A stretch of DNA of 64,000 nucleotides from Rhizodiscina lignyota. Taxonomy: Eukaryota > Ascomycota > Dothideomycetes > Aulographales > Rhizodiscinaceae. This document shows, piece by piece, positions 1 through 11,435 of this stretch (the first letter of the stretch is position 1; every line of letters starts with the position of its first letter). Made by a program: the position numbers and the translations under genes. The notes beneath the pieces were generated by a model. That model was not told the DNA's origin. It saw only the letters and a list, made by a program, of their open reading frames with translations, and made no database searches. Location: NCBI GenBank assembly GCA_010015805.1, contig ML978123.1, positions 1,364,001-1,428,000 of the forward strand, given 5' to 3'.

Positions 1-2
1 GC

Positions 3-527
3 TTCGCCTCGGCCGTGCTGTGCGACGTCGTCAAGGCGCGCGGCGAGTGGGACGGCTCGTCGCATTTGGGCAGCGAGCTGGAGCGCACGAGCGAGGAGAT
101 TGCGGCTCTTGTCGCGAAGACGGGGAAATTGAGTGACGGGATTGATGGTGTGCTGGATGTTGCTGAGGGGCAGGCGGAGAAAGGAGAAGAGGGCAAGAAT
201 AGCAGGATTGTCACTGCGGGGCTAGGTACGCTTGCACTGTTGCTTTCGCTCTGTGGACGCGCGGGTGTGGCGCTCGGCGCGGCGCAAGCGGAAAGGTTGG
301 GTAGGGTGGCGGTTAAGTTCTTGGGCGATCAGGATCCTGATGTCAGGAGGGCGGATATGGAGTTCTGTCTTGAGCTGCATGAGCGGCTCGGTGGAGCCAA
401 GCAGGAGGGCAGCGATGACGGAGATGCGGAGACGGGAGGCTTTTGGAAGGCGATGGCCACGGCGGGATTGAGGGCGGAGCAGGTCAATCTCATCACCTAC
501 TATCTGGCCAGGAGGGGAAAGGCTTGA
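3..527 (+). CDS. 3' end of a CLASP_N/HEAT-like protein (partial)
   Basis: The open frame enters from the left edge and stops at 525-527, so only about 174 C-terminal residues are visible and the start lies outside the window. The visible part is helical and polar, with a HEAT/ARM-like stretch (LGDQDPDVRRADMEFCLEL) and an ending LITYYLARRGKA. Together these resemble the end of the TOG-type CLASP N-terminal domain, which binds tubulin in microtubule-associated proteins. An acidic insert (EGSDDGDAETGG) precedes the last helix. The family call rests on this resemblance only; another armadillo-fold protein is possible. The next gene on this strand starts almost 3 kb away. Confidence 0.5.
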   Translation, partial: FASAVLCDVVKARGEWDGSSHLGSELERTSEEIAALVAKTGKLSDGIDGVLDVAEGQAEKGEEGKNSRIVTAGLGTLALLLSLCGRAGVALGAAQAERLGRVAVKFLGDQDPDVRRADMEFCLELHERLGGAKQEGSDDGDAETGGFWKAMATAGLRAEQVNLITYYLARRGKA

Positions 528-3460
528 TGGCTGAGCTCCTAGACGGGAGCTTTTCTTCGCTTCTTGTGCGACTGGGATATCGCGAGAGACGACATCGAGA
601 AGGACCTGAGATACCCTTCACTTGGCGTTTGGCATTGGACTTACGGTTTGGGATTGATTAGATGGCTTCTTGTTGTACAGTACTTTTAGTCTTCCGCTGG
701 ATATATGGTAGTGTCTGAGCCGAGTGTACTTTTATGATAAAAAATGCTAGTATTGGTATTAATACTGTCCAGTTTGTATTCAGCCTGATCTCCCACTTCG
801 ATAAAGCGTAAGGAATCATCAGCCAATTGACAACTTGAAAAGTATACTCTCGTGTGGCAGAATAGCTAGCGCCCACGAAGGTTAGGATGTAGCGCAACCG
901 AGTTTTGCTCCCCAACGCATGCGGGAGCATCGCTGAAAGCTCTGTGCGATGTATACTAGCCGGTGTTTACTAAATCCGCACAGCTTCAACAGACTTAATC
1001 TGTCTTCACATAAGAGATTGTGCAACCTATTTGTTCGATACATTGGAGCTATGTCTCAATTATTTTGTCACTCTGGAGGCGCTCGTGTGCCGCGGTGCCG
1101 CCCACCTTCGACTCAGTCACCAGAGCGCAGTGTCAGTGGCATGGAAAGTTCGATTTGAGTAGTGCTGGAGGCTGTGTATATAGGCAGCGCGGGCCAGATT
1201 CAAGCTCGGTATCACTGCCATAAAAGGTCATCCGCGAAACGCGCTCACTTAGGATAAAGGTCGCGTAGAGTGAACGCTGCTAGTTAAGACTTGAAGCGGA
1301 CGCAAAAGTTGAAGATGATTGTAATTACCGCTAGAAGCTGCTTATGGCTTGCGCGACCAAGCGTTAAAGTTCGCATTCGTTGACAGTTAAGGGTGTTTGT
1401 TGACAACGCCAGTAAGCCTTGAAGCCTGACTCAATGCTTATTGGAGGCTGCTTATAGACGGCCTCGTCAGGGGTTTGAGTTCGATTCGGTTCCAGAAGAT
1501 GCATTCTTGGGTCTAATTAGAAGTATTCTGCATGGCCTTTAATGTCTATTTCGATGCAGTGGAGTCTTTCAGATCGCCGCACGTGATCGATTCTTCGATG
1601 TGGTGACTCGTGAGACAGACGCAGCTACCCCGTAAGGAGGCGCGAAAAGCAAACGTGAGGCTCAATGAGACATGCAAGCCACAGTCACGCCGAGTAGTGC
1701 CAGGCACGCGAGCAAGAGCCAATGGATCCGTGTTGGTGTCAGCTCGCGACTTTGGAGATCCTCGTGGTGATGAAACATGCTCAGTGGACCGAACGCGCAA
1801 TTCGTACGGCAGATTATGGTCTTGGACACTGACGCAAGAAATCAATGTGTAACGCAACAAGTCCGAGCGCCGTTGGTGTAAGTTCCTTTTGCAAACGCTT
1901 GTCTCTGTGCGACCGAAGAGGACCTAATATGGCGGCAGTATAAGAGATGAATGATGACGTGATAACGAGAGATGAAGTCTGAATATCTGGGGAGCTTCAA
2001 CCATGTGAAAATCGAAGCTCTCCGCATTGAATCACCTGCGGGAAGAGGCCGCTGTAGTGTGCAACAACGTTGGTCGATGAAGACATGGAAAGGCCTGCCT
2101 CGAACCCCAGCGAGCCGTTCAGAGATAGATTAGAGAAGGCCAGCGCGCTCGGAAACCGGATGTTTCAGGTCTTTGCCTATATTTGCTCCCGCAGGCCCAT
2201 CCTTATTCTGCCAGATCTGCCACAGAATCGGTCCGGTTGGGCGGAAAATAATTATTTAGCTTGCGGCAAGCTGTCATGGAGAGGTTGTGAAGGTGCTCTG
2301 TACCTCCTCTACTAGCGCTCAGGAGGCTCTCTCACCGCCGATGCCATCAACCGCATTTCCGGAGATTGGAGGCCCGGGTACCTGTAGATTGGCGAGGCCG
2401 CGGATAGGATGGAATGTAACGAGGTACAGACTCAGGTACATGGCACGAGTGCGTTCGCTTGAGACAGGCGAGTACCTTTGGTACCTCGGTGAGAAGTGGA
2501 GAAAGGTGAAGTAGCACGTGTGGGAGAGGAAAGAATGTGGAGGTATCCGCATCCTCCTGGAGTCTCGTGGTTGTGCAATACAAAAGGGTGGCATAGTGCA
2601 GATGTACCCCTGAAGAAGCAGTAGCTGAGCTCGAGCTCCAGGGCGGCGCTGCCGCGTTGGCCGCGGCCTAGAGAAGATGGAGTATGGCGCAATGCGAAAT
2701 GCTGCGCTTGCTTGAGCTCATGGGCAAAGGGTGGCGCGAGCGGCGCATCTATTCTTTGCTCTCGTCTGTACGGCGAGAGTAGCGCTGAGGGGCAAGGCTG
2801 ATCAGTAAATGGAGCAGCGGCGCTGACAATTGGCAGCAGGCGGAAGTTTTTGCACGTCGCAGTAGCGCGCTGTAGGGCAGGTGTAGCTAGCAATTGCAGG
2901 CAACGGGGCCGAAGTTCGGTGGAGGAACTGAGATCTTATTAATGGCGAAGGTTAGCCTGCCCCAGCACAGACACGACGCCAAGGGTCGCTGAGGCCGGGA
3001 TCAGCAGCTGTTTCAAGTGCAGAGTCAGGAGCAGAGAGGGAAAGCGTTCTGTATCACGACTCGACATCCGCCGAGCAACGAGCAGATTCTTGTGCAACCA
3101 AGCGGCCGCCCACTTCGCCCTCCCGCGCTTCCTGATACTCACGCGCAAGGCCCTGCAGCGGCGCGCAAGACACGCTCGTCCATTGGTCCTGTTCACTCAC
3201 CCCAAGCAATCCTCTCTCACACCCCCTCATCCTGCCTCAACCACCTACTCTCCACCACACACCTCGACACTCACTCGCAGCCGCGCCCATCTACTTCCTC
3301 GACCCTCCGCTCCTTTCGCTGCCACCTTCGCTTCGCTCCTCGACCGCAAGCTGAGGGCCATTTCCGATATTAGCCCTGCCGCCTCTTCCTCCAAAGTCCG
3401 CAGCTTCCTCGATATCAACGAGCATCATCGACGCCAGACGCGCGATACATCTTCAGCCCC
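528..3460. other. Gene-free stretch, 2.9 kb
   Basis: No ORF here has recognisable protein features and none can be joined into a sensible exon chain. The last 350 bases are pyrimidine-rich and are probably the promoter and leader of the RhoGAP gene. I see no tRNA, no long repeat and no transposon ORF. Confidence 0.5.
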
Positions 3461-3469
3461 ATGGTTTAA
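3461..3469 (+). promoter_or_regulatory. Minimal uORF (Met-Val-stop) abutting the RhoGAP start
   Basis: ATG GTT TAA is followed with no spacer by ATG GAC, the inferred RhoGAP start at 3470, in the same frame. Another in-frame ATG follows at 3479. Start-stop-start arrangements like this usually lower translation of the main ORF or force reinitiation. The sequence is certain; its presence in the mature leader is inferred. Confidence 0.5.
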
Positions 3470-6400
3470 ATGGACACCATGGAGTCGCCCGGCGTCTTTC
3501 CAGACAGTCCAATGGACGACCCTGAGCAGACCTACTTCTGCAAAGGTTGCGGCGAGGTAAGAAATCGGGGCCGTTCCATACCAGCGATCCGTTGCACGCT
3601 GCGCCGTTCACATGGCTAACCGATACCCCACAGATCTTGGAGGAAGGCAAAGCATTCGAACTAGGTACGTTCATAGCGTTGTTGTTGACGTTTTCCCATT
3701 TAGAGACAGCAATACACTCCCCATTCACGTGGCTTTATTTACTACTACAATAGCTAACACCATCACCCTAGCCGGCAACCGCTGGCACATCGATTGTTTC
3801 CGATGCAATACTTGCAAGACCCTTCTCGATTCCGACGCCAACCTGCTCCTCCTCGGTGACGGCTCGCTTATCTGCAACAACTGCACATATTCCTGCAGCG
3901 CCTGCGGCAACAAGATCGAAGATCTGGCTATCCTAACGGGCGATCAAGCGTTCTGCGCAAACTGTTTCAAGTGCCGCAACTGCAAGCGAAAGATCGAGAA
4001 TCTGCGCTATGCACGGACCTCACAAGGCATCTTCTGCATGTCATGTCATGAGAGCCTGATGGCAAGAAGGCGGAAAAAGTCTAAGCAGAACAGATTGGCC
4101 TCCAACGGCGGCCCTGTCATATTGGACAAGAGTCTGCCTGCTCTACCACCAAACGCCGCAGCACAACCTGCCTTCGTGCCGACGCCTGAGACAGAAACGC
4201 CTCCAGAACTCTACTCCGAGACACCAAGCGATATGTCGCCTCGACCGAGAAACTCGAGGAAGAAAGATGCCAGCCTCAGCTCACAGACCAATCGTGATAA
4301 TTCTCCTTCTGAGACTGATGAGAGTCGGAAAGGTATGGATCTCTCCGTCTGTGGGCCCATCTTTACGGTAATAAGTGCTAACGTAAACCAGAAGAGAACG
4401 TGACTCTCCCTGCTAGCACGTATTCCGAGACTCGCCACTCCTACACTCCCTCACAAGCTACAGATGCGACTGTTGTTGGCGGCAGTGACGATGGGTTTTT
4501 CATTCCGCTCGCACTTGATCCGAATACTGCACCTGGACCTTCTCCTATGACCAAGGGTACCGCCTTCCCCGAACCTGCTCAAGTCACTCAGCCGAAACAA
4601 CCTGTAGAGGTAGAAATGCAGCCGAGGGACTATTTCAACAAGAACAGTAGTAGGTTACCATCCTCTTCCTCTCATCGAGAGGTTCTCAGAGAGAATGGTC
4701 GAGATACCTCACGTTCCTCATCTACAGAACGCTCGAAACGCGATGGTTCAAGCAATAGAGTGCCAGCAAGTCCGCACATTGCTTACCAACAAAAGGCCCG
4801 GCAGCCCTCGTCGGATTATATGGAAGCACGTCCACGCAAGGAGGTGATTCCAGACGCTTCTCCTGCTCTGAATGAGAGAGGCCTTCAGTCTCAGAGTTCA
4901 TCAACATATACATCTCAGGCAACGAGTCCCGCCGAGTTCAAGTTGCAGGATGCACCAAAAACCCGCAAGGGCAGCGTGTCGAGGAAGCTCTCCAAGCCAA
5001 ATCCGCGGGCTGTCAGTGCAGGTTCTCCCTCAATTGATATGAGAAGCCAAGATGTTGAGGTTCCAGCGGCCACTTCTCCGGCGTCTCTGGATACATCGCC
5101 CCTTCCGCCTATGGAGAACCAACAACAGGTAGAGCGACCAACTCGAGGTGATTCACTTGAGCGACCAGCACGCGGTGACTCTTTAGGTCATGGTACGCAC
5201 CGGCAGCCTTTTGCGCGGAAAGATATTGGCAGCAACTCAACTGGACCTTCCACACCAACAATGTCCAGTCAAGCGGCCCACGAGCGTAACACCTCAACCT
5301 CATCCGCTCCGCGGAACGAAGGAGGCCCGTTTCAACAGCTTAACGGAGGCAAAACAATCTCTAAACCCAACGAATCTCCAATTTCAAAGAGCATCCTTGA
5401 TGTTCCAGCCTTGCCTATTCGTTCTACTAGCCGTCCGAGTCCACTTCCAACAGGTGAATCTTTTACTGCACCACGCGCGCCTCCCCCACCTCCTGCACTT
5501 CCCGCACCGCCTGCACCGCCTGCACCGCCCGCGCCACCAGCACCACCAGCACCTCCCATAGGCGATCGCCACAAGACGAGCGAGTCAGTGAGCACTGTTC
5601 AGAGCAATATGTCGGCACAACTTTCTCCAGCACTGCCACGCTATCATGGAGGCGACTTCACGATGGAAGAAGAGATGGGACGCATACTCAAGGGGGAACA
5701 AATTGAAGACAAGGACTCGAATGTGCTGCGCCGCGTTTCTAATGCTGCAAAACACATGCGGAGCTTCAGCGATCGCGGAGGTCAGACGACGAAGACGACG
5801 CACAAGTTTGTCAGGAGTCCGAGCGTCACGAACGGCAGCATCGATATCAGCAGTCCAACGACGAGCCTCAGTCCAGATTCCAGAGATGATGCTGCATTGC
5901 TGAGGAGCAAGTTGATGAGGGCTCATGAGCAAATTGCCATGCTGAAGACCGAAAAGGGCAATCTGGAAAACATTGTTAACAGCAATCAGAACATGACTGC
6001 TGTGAACAAAGCACTCAAGGAAAAGAGAAACACCATGGCTTTCCTGGACACCCAGCGAGAAATCATGGTCCGCGAATTGGAAGCGATGACCGAGAATCTG
6101 AAGAGGGTAAAGGAGGGCAACGAGCCGCTGGATATGTTGAGCCTGAAGTCAGATATCATACTTGACTTCAAAAGGAGTCTCGAGCGGGTGAAAGAGGAAG
6201 TCGGCGCGGAGATTGAACACCTGATCAGTGAGCGCAACAAACTGACAAACGAAATCGGCGATCTTATCCAAATGAAAGACAAAGGCATGCAAGAATACGA
6301 AGATCTGAGTTTGCAGAACCAGCAGCTCATCCAGACTCACAACGACTTAGTCCACAAGATCCAAGATTTGTACAAGTCGAACTCGAACAGGCGTGCAGCC

Positions 6401-7686
6401 CCACCGCAGCCGCTAGGAATGAACGGTCTAGCGCCGCTGAGCGCAACCACAAGCACAACAGGCAGCACACTCACCAGTCCGAATGGCCTTGGAATCTATA
6501 CCCACCAATCGAAAGACAATAACAACAGCCTCTCGAACATTGACGCTGCCCGCTCGAACAGCAACGACCCAAGCATGCAGAATCTTATCAACGAAGATGC
6601 TGAACCAGCTGTCGTGTCTGCTCCTCATCTTATCAATATTCGCAAGGGCCGTCCGAACATGTGGAAGAAGGGATCGCAGGCTGTTGCGAAGAACATCAAG
6701 GGTATTAGAGGTGCGTTCGCGTCTGTGAACCAATATCCTGATCGAAGTGGTGGATATGCCGGTGGATCACAGACCATGACCGAGGGAATGCCGTATGGCA
6801 GTATGCCCTCAGCACAGAGCCACCCGGTTATCAGCGGCCCAATGGAAGTTCGAAAGGGAGATCCGGCGGCGTACAACTTCTGGGGTAGTCAGAAGTCTGT
6901 GGATCGGAAGGGACCGATAAAGGGACCTGGCCAGGTTGGCATGGGAATGCCGAACGGCAGCGGAGCGAACGTTGCCGGTGAAACTGGTAAGTAGAACGAC
7001 ACCGCAGTGAGAAACGCCGATACTTACACGCAAGCAGGCCTGTTTGGAACAGATCTCTCGGAAAGATGCAACATCGAAAAGAGAGAGATCCCATCCATTG
7101 TTATTCGATGTATTGAAGAAGTCGAAGTGCGCGGTATGGACGTTGAAGGTGTCTATCGCAAGTCCGGTGGTTCTGGCCAAGTCAACGCTATTCGTAATGG
7201 CTTTGAAATCGACGGCAATTACGACATTGAGGATCCTGACCTCGACATCCACGCTGTCACTTCGACCCTCAAGCAGTATTTTAGGCGCTTGCCGGTCCCG
7301 CTGATCACGTTCGATGTCTACGACTCTTTGCTCCAAGCAGGACAGGTCCAAGACCCCGAGAAGAAGGTTACCATGATGCGCAACTGCATGGAGATGCTAC
7401 CTAAGGCCCACAGAGATGTGCTGACTTTCTTGGTATTCCACTTGGCCAGAGTCATGGGGAGGCAGTCCGAGAATCTTGTAAGAGCTAACCTCAACAAATG
7501 TTTACCCGAACATGAAACACTGACAGCCTATTTCAGATGACCTCTCTCAACTTGGCCGTCGTATTCGCGCCTACCATCATGCGGCCCGAACAGATCGAGC
7601 GGGAGATGAGCGACGTGCAGGCCCAGCGCGAGGCCGTGCAGACTCTACTGGACAACAACACAATCATTTTCGGTGACAGCGAATAA
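3470..7686 (+). CDS. LIM-LIM-coiled-coil-RhoGAP protein (Rga1/Rga2 type)
   Basis: GTPase-activating protein for a Rho-family GTPase (Cdc42/Rho), expected at polarity sites and septa. Six exons (3470-3556, 3634-3664, 3772-4332, 4392-6986, 7038-7477, 7537-7686) join in frame to 1287 residues. Two LIM zinc domains occupy about residues 24-143 (CKGC, HIDCFRC, CSAC, CFKCRNC, CMSC). A disordered Ser/Pro-rich middle includes a polyproline block near 585-615. A coiled coil spans roughly 730-890. The C-terminal RhoGAP domain (about 1092-1287) carries the arginine finger in GVYRKSGG near 1132 and the helix NLAVVFAPTIMRP. This order matches yeast Rga1/Rga2. The start gives MDTMESPG directly before LIM1; ATG at 3479 is an alternative. 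Confidence 0.95.
5504..5555 (+). repeat. 9-bp coding microsatellite (Ala-Pro-Pro repeat)
   Basis: GCACCGCCT-type units repeat within the RhoGAP gene and encode an APP tract following a run of prolines. The units vary at third positions (GCACCGCCT, GCGCCACCA, GCACCACCA), so the peptide is kept better than the DNA. Such tracts bind SH3 or profilin-like partners; here that is only a possibility. Confidence 0.8.
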
Positions 7687-9123
7687 GCATCGAGAATCAC
7701 TTTTCCGAGTTTCAGCGTTTACAGCCACTGCCCGGGTGGGGCTTTCACCATGGGTCCCTCATGGCTAGAGGAGTTTCAAGGCGCATTAGGCAGTGAGACC
7801 TTGACTCACGCCGTCTGACAGGCGTGCTTTGGTCCCTTTCCCGAACCACGTTCCCCCATACTAAAGTTGTAATGAAGCAGGCATGTACAGTGTACATTGC
7901 GCGCTTCTGATTTGCTTTCGACTTCCTTCACTCTGCTCTACTTCGCCTATCGAGAAGGCCACTCACGGATTTGCTGGTCTGCTTCTGCTTCTGCTTACTT
8001 TCTATACCCCACGGAGTCAAGTCTGGAAGGGCGTGGACTGTATGCCTACTTTGCTTTTTTGCCCTTTTTCACCCTCTTCTGGTTGCCAGTATATGGCGTG
8101 AAAATGGGCAGGATTGAGGCTGGAGTCTAGCTTTGCGATTATGAAGGAGCTTGTATATTTGTGCAAAAAGTATCGAAACGATTCATGAAGCCTCTCCAGG
8201 AATTCTGCAAATTTTCAAATGGTGCGAAGAGCCGCCATATGGAGACACTGCTTGATATGCACGCCCCAACGTCACTCAAGGTGACTCCGCGAGCAGGCGA
8301 GACAGGGGTTGCCAAGACTGCCTGTCGAGCCAGGATTTATTTACTGCCATGGCCTCTACTCAGATGCACGAGTCCACAGACTTGGCGACCTAACTGTTTC
8401 ATAGTGCCCAATGGACCAATTACGGTATTTCTGGTCAAAGGTAAGCCGCATCTGACTAGGATAATCAGCAGACTTGCTCGCAGACTGGCCCTCCCTCCAC
8501 AAATCCCATGTATAGCAACCACCACGATATGAATAGACTTACCTCCACACAGCTACCCCGGTTTCTCCTCGTGGTGTTTCAGAATTTATCTATATGCTTG
8601 ATCACTCTTTACTAACCAGAGTCCATTCCACATTACACCGCATAGTTCGGCTCCTAGTCCCTTGCGCGGTTGTTCACGGCAACCCATGCGACCTTGCACA
8701 GCCATCCCGTCATCCAACCCAATTTCGTCTTGGCTATCAGACTGAGTCGTCCATCTCACTTGACATCAACCTGGTCCTGGTATCGAGTACTTTTTCTGCC
8801 TCATTTGGAGGATGTGAGCCGGGATTGTCCGCACGAAAAGCTTGTTTACACGCGAGTCTTCACAGGGAGGATATAATAAGGCCAACATCCTCGGCTTCAC
8901 TAAAGAGATTTAAACTGCATACGTGTGCCGAGCAGGAAGTCTTTTTTTCCTCATATTTCCTACTATTTCCTTACGCTCTCCTTGAGCTCATTTCCTATTT
9001 CCTTCTTCATCTCCTTATTTCCTTGATTTCCTTGCGGTTGTCGCACGATCATTCTGCGATCTCCTTAATTTCTTAATATCTATTCCCCAAAAGCAAGAAA
9101 AGCAAGAAATCACAAAAGCCATC
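7687..9123. other. Intergenic stretch with CT-rich SOD leader
   Basis: RhoGAP 3' region followed by the promoter of the secreted SOD gene. A TATAATAA-like element lies at 8872-8879. From about 8940 to 9070 the strand is strongly pyrimidine-rich, with about six copies of ATTTCCT. No gene is seen. Confidence 0.5.
8941..9072 (+). promoter_or_regulatory. Pyrimidine-rich ATTTCCT cluster before the SOD gene
   Basis: Around six copies of ATTTCCT, some overlapping by short spacers, lie in roughly 80 bases and end about 50 bases before the ATG at 9124. CT-rich blocks near transcription starts are common in filamentous fungi. The copy number of a single heptamer is higher than I would expect for simple composition. 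Confidence 0.35.
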
Positions 9124-9846
9124 ATGCATTTCACCAGCCTCACCGCCCTCTCTCTGGCCTCCCTCGCCACCGCCGCTCCCCATCTCGCGGCCCGCGAGGT
9201 CACAGGCAAACTCGGCAACGCCCAAGTCGTAACGGACAACCCAAGCGGCGCCATGGTCCAGGCATACCTCGTCCCCAAGCCCGACGACGAGTACCAGGTC
9301 TCGGGCTACGTCCGCGCGAGCTCCAGCGGCCCAGGCAGCTCCGTCAAGTTCGACGTCGGCATCTTCAACCTCCCTGACGAGGGCTCGCCCTTCATCTACC
9401 ACATCCACGACCAGCCGGTCGACTCGACCGGCAACTGCAGCAGCACGCTCGCCCATCTCGACCCCTACATCCGCGGCGAGATGCCGCCGTGCGATGCGAG
9501 CGCGCCGTGGACGTGCCAGGTCGGCGATTTGGCGGGCAAGCATGGCCACATCCCCGGCCAGAGCTACACGAACAGCTACACCGACCAGTACACGAGTCTC
9601 AAGCAGGGCACGGGCGGCTACTTCGGCAACAGGAGCATCACGGTGCACAAGAGCGACACTACGCGGATTGCGTGCGCGAACTTCGAGGTGCTCTTCCCCG
9701 GCTTCGACGGCGACTTCCCATCGAACTGGCAGCCCGGATGGCAGAGCGCTGGCGCTGGGGATGCGGCTGCGGACGCGACTGCAGAGGCGACAAGCAATGC
9801 TCTTACTGCTGCGTGGGGACAGCTTAAGGCTGCTTGGAAATGGTAA
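9124..9846 (+). CDS. Secreted Cu-only superoxide dismutase-like protein
   Basis: Intronless, 240 residues, with a signal peptide (MHFTSLTALSLASLATAAP). It should dismutate superoxide outside the cell or at the wall. Copper ligands of the Cu/Zn SOD fold are visible: HIH in YHIHDQPV, the histidine of LAHLDPY and that of ITVHKSDTTR. The segment between LAHLDPY and VGDLAGKHG lacks the histidines and aspartate that bind zinc, as in fungal Cu-only SODs (Candida SOD5 type). Cysteines in GNCSS and IACANF fit the conserved disulfide, and two more (PPCDAS, WTCQV) probably form a second. There is no GPI signal; the C-terminus is an Ala/Trp-rich amphipathic tail. Two more metal/surface-type genes follow on the same strand. 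Confidence 0.88.
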   Translation: MHFTSLTALSLASLATAAPHLAAREVTGKLGNAQVVTDNPSGAMVQAYLVPKPDDEYQVSGYVRASSSGPGSSVKFDVGIFNLPDEGSPFIYHIHDQPVDSTGNCSSTLAHLDPYIRGEMPPCDASAPWTCQVGDLAGKHGHIPGQSYTNSYTDQYTSLKQGTGGYFGNRSITVHKSDTTRIACANFEVLFPGFDGDFPSNWQPGWQSAGAGDAAADATAEATSNALTAAWGQLKAAWKW

Positions 9847-11021
9847 TTAGGGTGGAGTGTTGGTGGAGTACGAGAGTTGGGCAGAGTGCGTGATTGGATG
9901 GTTGGTGCATATGCATTGGGGGCGTTTTTCCTATTCCTATCTCGCTGGAGTTTCGAAATAGCTGGATTCCTAAAATTTCTCTAACGAACGACCGAGGTTG
10001 AAAACGACAAGAAGATTAAATTTATATTTCTAAAAGAAAATCTCACACGCTCGTTATCCATGATCGCGACTTTCTAGCTCCTTTGGTGAATGTGAGAGCA
10101 TGCGCCACACTGCGTTCTGAGATAAGCAGATGAGATGCAAACATGGATGGGGCAGATTGTCGCGATCTTGCGAATACGACTAGTCTACAGGCGCTATATA
10201 AGACAACTTTCTTTAGATTGAGACTTCTCATCTTCTCATCCGAAATCAGTGACTATTTACAGACGAGCCTCGTTCGGGCCGAGCTGGATCCACGACTATG
10301 GAGAATGCACACACCAACATGAGAGGTGCTCACGATGTTCTCTCCCGCAACAACTCTCCGATGTCACATCTTCTTGTCTCAGACCAAGTTGAAGAGTTGA
10401 GACTCAACAGTTGCGGAAGATGCCTCTCCATGTCCAAGGCTCGATGGTACTGCAGCAAAGCTCTTACATGATGCTTTTGCCATCAATTTCCACTGTCTCG
10501 TGAATATGTCAATTCTCTCTCTTCTCTTTTGCGGTTAAGACGCTCTCACATGTGCCAACCGCGCCCTCCACTCCTCCCCGCTCCTTTCGTAACCGCAGTC
10601 TGAAGACCTTCTATTACGAAAAGCCTGCACATCTGCGCCGCTCAAGTTCTCATCTCGGTCTACAATCTCTTTTGCTTGGTTTCTCATTTGGGCCGTAAAG
10701 AAGATCGAATGAACGCCCAATTGAATTTTCGAAGATCAACCCCGATGTCGGTTGAACATGGTTACAAACCTTTCGCCCCGCTCCTCTGTGCTTGCGCGTC
10801 GAATGAGGCTATCTCAAGAGTTGGATTGAAACAGAGCTGCTGAACGCGGGGTTCCATCTGAAAGGTTCAAATTCTTAGAGGCACCTCAACAAAGTTGATG
10901 CCTCCGCTGCATAAGAGCAGGCGGAGGGGCGCCCTCTTCCAAGGAATCCTTCCATTCCCATCCATCACAGTCAAACTCTTCGACCTCTCCAAAAGTCAAT
11001 CCCTTCCAAATCTCTATCAAA
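9847..11021. other. Intergenic stretch, 1.2 kb
   Basis: SOD 3' region and promoter of the small secreted protein gene; short ORFs show no protein-like features. The last 100 bases are CT-rich leader. Confidence 0.5.
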
Positions 11022-11435
11022 ATGAAGTTCGCCCTCGTTGCCCTCGCTGCCTCCGTGGCTCTCGCCTCCGCCGCTCCGGTTGTCGATGAGGCAACCGTCG
11101 ATATTCTGGATCAGTTCCCCACCTGGTGAGCCGCTCTGCCGAACCACTAAAGTATCGCCTACTGACTAGACAATCTCAGCGCTGTCGAGGAACTGAAGGA
11201 CATCGCCAAGGAGAAGTGCGGCGACCTCCTCAGTATGCAACCTCGTCGCATTCCCCCGTCTTCCTAAGCACCTTTGCTAACCACAACTGCGGTAGACATT
11301 GCCTGCATCTGCTCCAACCCAGCGGTCCGCGAGACCGCCACGCATGATGTTGTCCAAGCATGCGGCCTGGTCCAGTCCCTCAGGGCCCTGAAGACGGCAA
11401 AGAAGGTCTGCGGCGAGAACTTGAAGGACATTTGA
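11022..11435 (+). CDS. Small secreted CFEM-like six-cysteine protein
   Basis: Three exons (11022-11125, 11180-11232, 11296-11435) join to 98 residues. The signal peptide is MKFALVALAASVALASAAP. The mature part has six cysteines in the order FPTC, EKCGD, ACIC (two), QACGL and KVCGE. This matches the eight-cysteine CFEM pattern with the second and sixth cysteines missing. CFEM proteins act at the surface of ascomycetes, some as haem carriers whose axial ligand is an aspartate three residues before the CxC; here that position is asparagine (LNIACIC). There is no GPI signal or membrane segment. A secreted effector-like role is also possible. Gene structure is secure; family assignment is moderate. 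Confidence 0.75.

Noticed and set aside
1440-1505. tRNA-like T-loop word (GAGTTCGATTC)
   Set aside because: No matching acceptor, D-arm or anticodon stem could be folded around it.
9073-9648. 191-codon minus-strand ORF over the SOD gene
   Set aside because: Arg/Ala/Val-rich shadow of the GC-rich SOD coding sequence.
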